From assembly GCA_913774625.1 (NCBI GenBank), contig CAJYHL010000017.1:1-64000 (forward strand): a stretch of 64,000 nucleotides of DNA, in the 5' to 3' direction. Both the position numbers and the translations under genes were made by a program. A model generated the notes under the pieces. The model was not told where the DNA came from. It was given only the letters and a program-made list of their open reading frames with translations, and ran no database searches. Below are positions 59,458-64,000 of this stretch, piece after piece; position 1 is the first letter of the stretch, and each line of letters opens with the position of its first letter. Origin of the DNA: an uncultured Acidovorax sp. (lineage in GTDB: Bacteria; Pseudomonadota; Gammaproteobacteria; Burkholderiales; Burkholderiaceae_C).

Positions 59458-60414
59458 ATGAACCGTGTGATTCTCAAACTCTTGGTCCAGCGGATCCTGC
59501 TGGCGCTGCTCTCCCTGCTGGCCGTGTCGGTCATCGTGTTCGCGATCACCGCCGTGCTGCCGGGCGATGCCGCCCAGGAGCAGCTGGGGCAGGACGCCAC
59601 GCCCGAGTCCCTGGCCGCGCTGCGCGCTCAGATGGGGCTGGACGTGCCTGCGCCGCTGCGCTATCTGCACTGGCTGGGCGGCATCGTGCGCGGCGACCTG
59701 GGCCAGTCGGCCACCACCCAGATGCCGGTGGGCGATCTGGTGGCCAGCCGGCTGCCCAATTCGCTGCTGCTGGCGGCGGTGACGGCGCTGTTTTCCGTGC
59801 CCATCGCGCTCACGCTGGGCATCGCCTCGGCGGTGTGGCGCGGCTCGTGGTTCGACCGCTTCGTGTCGTCGGCTGCGGTGGCCGTGGTGTCGGTGCCCGA
59901 GTTCCTTGTCGCCACGCTGGCCGTGCTGGTGTTCGCGGTCAAGCTCAAGTGGCTGCCTGCGCTGTCCTACGTGAACGACATCGAATCCATCGGACAGATG
60001 CTGCGCGCCTTCGCCATGCCGGTGCTCAGCCTGTGCTGCGTGATCGTGGCGCAGATGATGCGCATGACCCGCGCGGCCGTGGGCGACCAGCTGGATGCGC
60101 CCTACATCGAGATGGTGCGGCTCAAGGGCGCATCGCCTCTGCGCATGGTGATGGCCCATGCGCTGCCCAATGCCATCGGGCCGATCGCCAACGCGGTGGC
60201 GCTGTCGCTGTCCTATCTGCTGGGCGGTGTCATCATCATCGAGACCATCTTCAACTACCCCGGCATCGCCAAGCTCATGGTCGATGGCGTGACGCAGCGC
60301 GACATGCCCCTGGTGCAGACCTGCGCCATGATCTTCTGCGCGGGGTACCTCATCCTCGTGACGCTGGCCGACGTGTGCGGCATCGTCGCCAACCCGCGCC
60401 TGCGCCACCGCTGA
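59458..60414 (+). CDS. Peptide-type ABC transporter permease (DppB-like)
   Basis: 318 residues, six membrane helices. It starts ILKLLVQRILLALLSLLAVS with the DppB N-terminal domain (AVLPGDAAQEQLGQDATPES). The ATPase-contacting EAA loop lies in APYIEMVRLKGASPLRMVMA, followed by ALPNAIGPIANAVALSLSYL and GGVIIIETIFNYPGIAKLMV. It forms the inner-membrane channel with the next gene product. 54 bp after the binding-protein gene and 13 bp before the second permease. Confidence 0.95.
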   Translation: MNRVILKLLVQRILLALLSLLAVSVIVFAITAVLPGDAAQEQLGQDATPESLAALRAQMGLDVPAPLRYLHWLGGIVRGDLGQSATTQMPVGDLVASRLPNSLLLAAVTALFSVPIALTLGIASAVWRGSWFDRFVSSAAVAVVSVPEFLVATLAVLVFAVKLKWLPALSYVNDIESIGQMLRAFAMPVLSLCCVIVAQMMRMTRAAVGDQLDAPYIEMVRLKGASPLRMVMAHALPNAIGPIANAVALSLSYLLGGVIIIETIFNYPGIAKLMVDGVTQRDMPLVQTCAMIFCAGYLILVTLADVCGIVANPRLRHR

Positions 60415-60427
60415 ACCAAGGGCCCCC

Positions 60428-61330
60428 ATGGACTCCCTGACCCCTGCTTCCTCCCAACCCGCCGTGGCCGCCGCGTGCGCGCCGCTGGTGCGCCGCCGCA
60501 GCCCGCTGCGCTGGCTCTCGGGCTTCGGCCTGACCGGCCTGCTGGGCCTGCTCGTGATGTTCTTCTGGCTGCTGGCCGCAGCCCTGGGCCCGCTGCTGCT
60601 GGGCGATGCGCTGCAGGCCGGCGGCGGCTCCGAGGTGTTCGCGCCCATCAGCGCAGCGCACTGGCTGGGCACCGACTACCTGGGCCGCGACATGCTGGTG
60701 CGCGTGATCGACGGCGCTCGCTACACCGTGGGCGTGGCGCTGCTGGCCACGCTGCTGGCCAGCGGCACCGGCACCACGCTGGCGCTCCTGGCGGCCGCAG
60801 TGGGCGGCAAGCTGGACGCGGTGCTCAGCCGCGTGCTGGACACGCTGACGGCCATTCCCAGCAAGATGTTCGCGCTGATCCTGGTGGCGGGCTTCGGCTC
60901 TTCGGTCTCCGTGCTGGTGCTGACGGCGGCGCTGATCTACGTGCCGGGCGCCTTCCGCATCGCCCGCTCGCTGGCGGTGAACATCAACGCGATGGACTAT
61001 GTCACCGTGGCCCGCACGCGCGGCGAGGGCACGCCCTACATCATGCTGCGCGAGATCCTGCCCAACATCATCGGGCCCATGCTGTCCGACCTGGGCCTGC
61101 GCTTCGTCTACGTGGTGCTGCTGCTGGCCGGCCTGAGCTTCCTGGGCCTGGGCATACAGCCGCCGGCCGCCGACTGGGGCTCGCTGGTGCGCGAGAACAT
61201 CGGCGCGCTGCCCGATGCCGGCGCCGCCGTCATCGCCCCGGCGCTGGCCATCGCGAGCCTGACCATCGCGGTCAATCTCGTCATCGACAACCTGCCGGGC
61301 CGCGCGGCCCGCGAACGCGGAGGGCGTTGA
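60428..61330 (+). CDS. Peptide-type ABC transporter permease (DppC-like)
   Basis: 300 residues, six membrane helices. Typical DppC features: an N-terminal soluble tail, AHWLGTDYLGRDMLVRVIDG, the EAA loop MDYVTVARTRGEGTPYIMLR, and EILPNIIGPMLSDLGLRFVY. LSFLGLGIQPPAADWGSLVR is diagnostic. Partners the DppB-like permease. Only 2 bp separate its stop from the ATPase start, so translation is coupled. Confidence 0.95.
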   Translation: MDSLTPASSQPAVAAACAPLVRRRSPLRWLSGFGLTGLLGLLVMFFWLLAAALGPLLLGDALQAGGGSEVFAPISAAHWLGTDYLGRDMLVRVIDGARYTVGVALLATLLASGTGTTLALLAAAVGGKLDAVLSRVLDTLTAIPSKMFALILVAGFGSSVSVLVLTAALIYVPGAFRIARSLAVNINAMDYVTVARTRGEGTPYIMLREILPNIIGPMLSDLGLRFVYVVLLLAGLSFLGLGIQPPAADWGSLVRENIGALPDAGAAVIAPALAIASLTIAVNLVIDNLPGRAARERGGR

Positions 61331-61332
61331 AC

Positions 61333-62958
61333 ATGGGTGCTTCCGTCGTCGTCAAAGACCTGTGCATCACCGCAGGCGACCAGACCCTGGTCGATGCGCT
61401 GAGCTTTTCCATCCAGCCCGGCGAGGTGCTCGCCCTGATCGGCGAATCCGGCTCGGGCAAGACCACCACGGCGCTGGCGCTGATGGGCTATGCCCGCAGC
61501 GGCTGCGCCATCTCGGGCGGCAGCGTGCGCATCGGCGATGTCGATGTGCTGCACCTCTCTCCCGCCGAGCAGCGGGCGCTGCGCGGGCGCACCGTGGCCT
61601 ACATCGCGCAGAGCGCGGCGGCCTCGTTCAACCCCTCGCGGACCATCATGGACCAGGTGGTCGAGCCCACCCGCATCCACGGCACCATGGCCCGCGCCGA
61701 GGCCGAGGCCAAGGCCGTGCAGCTGTTCCGCGAACTGGCGCTGCCCCATCCCGAGACCATCGGCGACCGCTATCCGCACCAGGTCTCGGGCGGCCAGCTG
61801 CAGCGGCTGATGGCGGCCATGGCGCTCATCACCGACCCGGACCTGGTGATCCTCGACGAGCCCACCACCGCGCTGGACGTGACCACGCAGATCGAGGTGC
61901 TGCGCGCCTTCCGCCGCGTGGTGCGCGAACGCCGCGCCACCGCCGTCTATGTGAGCCACGACCTGGCCGTGGTGGCGCAGATGGCCGACCACATCCTGGT
62001 GCTGCGCGGCGGCCAGCTGCAGGAGATCAACCCCACGGGCCGCATCCTGGCCGAGCCCCAGCACGACTACACCCGCCTGCTGCTGGCCGCCGCCCGGCCC
62101 GCGCCGCGCGTGGCGGAGCACTGCCGGGGCGAGGGCGAGCTGCTGCTGGACGTGCGGGAGCTTTCGGCCGGCTACGGCCCGCTCGACGCCAGCGGGCGGC
62201 CGGCGGCGCTGATCCTGGAAGACATCAACCTCAAGCTCTACCGCGGCCAGGCCATCGGCGTGATCGGCGAATCGGGCTCGGGCAAGACCACGCTGGCGCG
62301 CGCCATCGCCGGCCTCATCAAGCCCTGCCACGGCACCATGCTGTTCGCCAATGCCGAGCTCCGGCCCGAGCTGCGCGAGCGCAGCAAGGAAGAGCTGCGC
62401 CGCATCCAGATCGTGTTCCAGATGGCCGACACGGCGCTCAATCCGTCGCAGACCATCGAACGCATCCTGGCCCGCCCGCTGCAGTTCTACCGGGGCCTCA
62501 AGGGCGAGGCGCTGCAGCGCCGCATCCGCGAGCTGCTCGACCTGGTCAAGCTTCCGCACGCGGTGGCGGGACGCCTGCCCGGCGGCCTCTCGGGCGGGCA
62601 GAAGCAGCGCGTGAACCTGGCTCGCGCGCTGGCGGCCGACCCCGACCTGATCCTGTGCGACGAGGTGACCTCGGCGCTGGACACGGTGGTGGGCGCGGCG
62701 GTGCTCGACCTGATGGCAGAGCTGCGGCGCGAGCTGGGCGTTTCCTATCTCTTCATCAGCCACGACCTGCACACCGTGCGCTCGGTCTGCGACGAGATCG
62801 TGGTGATGCAGCACGGCCGCAAGCTGGCACAGGTGGCCCGGGCCGACTACGACCGCGGCCCGCACCATCCGTACTACGAACTGCTGGCGCGCTCGGTGCC
62901 CGAACTGCGCCAGGGCTGGCTGGAAGAGCGCGACAGCGCTCCGGCCGTCGCGGCCTGA
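61333..62958 (+). CDS. Fused double ABC ATPase of the peptide-type importer (DppDF-like)
   Basis: 541 residues with two complete nucleotide-binding domains. First: Walker A GESGSGKT (37-44), signature [10 protein letters not shown], Walker [13 protein letters not shown], His in YVSHDLAVV. Second: Walker A at 312-319, signature LSGGQKQRV, Walker [13 protein letters not shown], His in FISHDLHTV. Both C-terminal oligopeptide regions follow ([11 protein letters not shown] and [11 protein letters not shown]). The fusion is GsiA-like. It powers import by the two permeases. Both catalytic sites look intact. Confidence 0.96.
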   Translation: MGASVVVKDLCITAGDQTLVDALSFSIQPGEVLALIGESGSGKTTTALALMGYARSGCAISGGSVRIGDVDVLHLSPAEQRALRGRTVAYIAQSAAASFNPSRTIMDQVVEPTRIHGTMARAEAEAKAVQLFRELALPHPETIGDRYPHQVSGGQLQRLMAAMALITDPDLVILDEPTTALDVTTQIEVLRAFRRVVRERRATAVYVSHDLAVVAQMADHILVLRGGQLQEINPTGRILAEPQHDYTRLLLAAARPAPRVAEHCRGEGELLLDVRELSAGYGPLDASGRPAALILEDINLKLYRGQAIGVIGESGSGKTTLARAIAGLIKPCHGTMLFANAELRPELRERSKEELRRIQIVFQMADTALNPSQTIERILARPLQFYRGLKGEALQRRIRELLDLVKLPHAVAGRLPGGLSGGQKQRVNLARALAADPDLILCDEVTSALDTVVGAAVLDLMAELRRELGVSYLFISHDLHTVRSVCDEIVVMQHGRKLAQVARADYDRGPHHPYYELLARSVPELRQGWLEERDSAPAVAA

Positions 62959-62995
62959 CTCCCACCACACCGTCGTCCCTCAAGGAATCCGTTTC

Positions 62996-64000
62996 ATGAA
63001 TCCCATCTTCCGCATCGCAGTCATCGCCGGCGACGGCATCGGCAAGGAAGTCATGCCCGAAGGGATGCGCGTGGTGCAGGCCGCCGCCGAGCGCTTCGGC
63101 TTCGAACTGGAATGCCACACCATCGAATGGGCCAGCTGCGACTACTACGCAGCCCACGGCCAGATGATGCCGGACGACTGGAAGGCCCAGCTCAAGGGCT
63201 TCGACGCGATCTACTTCGGCGCCGTGGGCTGGCCGGCCACCGTGCCCGACCATGTCTCGCTCTGGGGCTCGCTGCTCAAGTTCCGCCGCGAGTTCGATCA
63301 GTACATCAACCTGCGCCCCGTGCGCCTCTTCGAGGGTGTGCCCTGCCCGCTGGCCGGCAGGAAGCCCGGCGACATCGACTACTTCGTGGTGCGCGAGAAC
63401 ACCGAAGGCGAATACACATCGCTCGGCGGCATCATGTACGAGGGCACGGACCGCGAGATCGTGATCCAGGAATCGGTCTACTCCCGCAAGGGTGCCGAGC
63501 GGCTGCTGAAGTTCGCCTTCGATCTGGCCCGAAGCCGCGAGAAGAAGCACGTGACTCTCGCCACCAAGAGCAACGGCATCGCCATCAGCATGCCCTGGTG
63601 GGACCAGCGCGCCGACGAGGTCGCCCGCGACTACCCCGAGGTGGCGCTGGACAAGCAGCACATCGACATCCTGACGGCGCGCTTCGTGCTGCAGCCCGGG
63701 CGCTTCGACGTGGTGGCGGCGACCAACCTCTTCGGCGACATCCTCTCGGACCTGGGGCCGGCGACGACCGGCACCATCGGCCTGGCGCCCTCGGCCAACC
63801 TCAATCCCGAGCGCAGCTTCCCGAGCCTGTTCGAGCCGGTGCACGGCTCGGCGCCGGACATCTACGGCAAGAACATCGCCAACCCGATCGCCATGATCTG
63901 GTCGGGCGCGCTGATGCTGGACTTCCTCACGCAGGGCCAGGGCGCGGGGCGCCAGGCGCACGATGCCATCGTGGCGGCGATCGAGGAGGTGATCCGGAGC
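62996..64000 (+). CDS. Tartrate/isopropylmalate-type dehydrogenase (runs off right edge)
   Basis: 335 codons visible of about 360. Nucleotide loop IAVIAGDGIGKEVMPEG; substrate-binding Arg residues in SLLKFRREFDQYINLRPVRL; the catalytic Tyr in VVRENTEGEYTSLGG; metal-binding Asp in VVAATNLFGDILSDLGPATT; NAD-binding EPVHGSAPDIYGKNIANPIA. It is an NAD-dependent, metal-requiring oxidative decarboxylase of tartrate, D-malate or similar. Here it ends a transporter/oxidase unit, 37 bp after the ATPase, not beside a LysR gene. Its middle is nearly identical to the gene at the left edge, but its first 45 codons differ. Confidence 0.92.
   Translation, partial: MNPIFRIAVIAGDGIGKEVMPEGMRVVQAAAERFGFELECHTIEWASCDYYAAHGQMMPDDWKAQLKGFDAIYFGAVGWPATVPDHVSLWGSLLKFRREFDQYINLRPVRLFEGVPCPLAGRKPGDIDYFVVRENTEGEYTSLGGIMYEGTDREIVIQESVYSRKGAERLLKFAFDLARSREKKHVTLATKSNGIAISMPWWDQRADEVARDYPEVALDKQHIDILTARFVLQPGRFDVVAATNLFGDILSDLGPATTGTIGLAPSANLNPERSFPSLFEPVHGSAPDIYGKNIANPIAMIWSGALMLDFLTQGQGAGRQAHDAIVAAIEEVIRS
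63136..63416 (+). repeat. Long inverted repeat, right copy (within dehydrogenase gene)
   Basis: Counterpart of 1-281 in opposite orientation, 278 of 281 bases the same. Confidence 0.9.

Overview
The window is about 68-70% G+C with strongly GC-biased third codon positions. It looks like chromosome of a betaproteobacterium of the Comamonadaceae (Acidovorax-like). This rests on the family content (DUF2242 lipoprotein, TtuA-type LysR, moxR/DUF58/TgpA row, etfBA beside an acyl-CoA dehydrogenase) and on short ATAGC-bounded repeats that I recall from that family. There is no rRNA, tRNA or taxonomic marker beyond rpsU, so the genus is an inference. I saw no insertion sequence, prophage or CRISPR array.

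Layout. 1-2.5 kb: 5' part of a tartrate/isopropylmalate-type dehydrogenase with a divergent LysR regulator, then a GatB/YqeY protein and rpsU. 2.9-9 kb: a four-domain GGDEF/EAL protein, a small NIPSNAP/ABM pair opposed to an ArsR regulator across a large palindrome, and a BaiN-like flavoprotein. 9-18 kb: a membrane di-iron hydroxylase, a thioesterase, and a nitrate-assimilation locus (FAD reductase, nasA, ybiB, cobA). The nitrate locus has a well-formed control region: NtrC-like site, sigma-54 promoter, ANTAR-type hairpin and terminator. 17-22 kb: Hsp20, DUF2242 lipoprotein, an orphan binding protein and a secreted GH43/AbfB glycosidase.

22-28 kb holds a tight five-gene catabolic operon (thiolase, acyl-CoA synthetase, saccharopine-dehydrogenase-like protein, OmpW-type porin, SDR). 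It faces a TetR regulator across three copies of one operator. 28-36 kb: phytase-like lipoprotein and the MoxR-DUF58-TgpA-MltB row. 36-45 kb: deacetylase-like enzyme, enoyl-CoA hydratase, MscS channel, etfBA with a palindromic operator, acyl-CoA dehydrogenase, nitronate monooxygenase and an acyltransferase. 45-51 kb: rnk, a radical SAM protein with a textbook LexA box, a diguanylate cyclase, an M20 amidohydrolase and a winged-helix-like unknown.

51-64 kb is a second catabolic block. On the minus strand are an Lrp regulator, an omega-aminotransferase, a GhrA-like reductase and a GNAT protein. Divergently on the plus strand are a type II HAD, a DadA/PuuB-like FAD oxidase, a complete peptide-type ABC importer and another tartrate-type dehydrogenase. 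This last gene is a near-identical inverted copy of the gene at the left edge: 3 differences in 281 bp, with diverged N termini. The two catabolic blocks and the nitrate leader are the most interesting parts. The substrates of both blocks are unknown from sequence alone.
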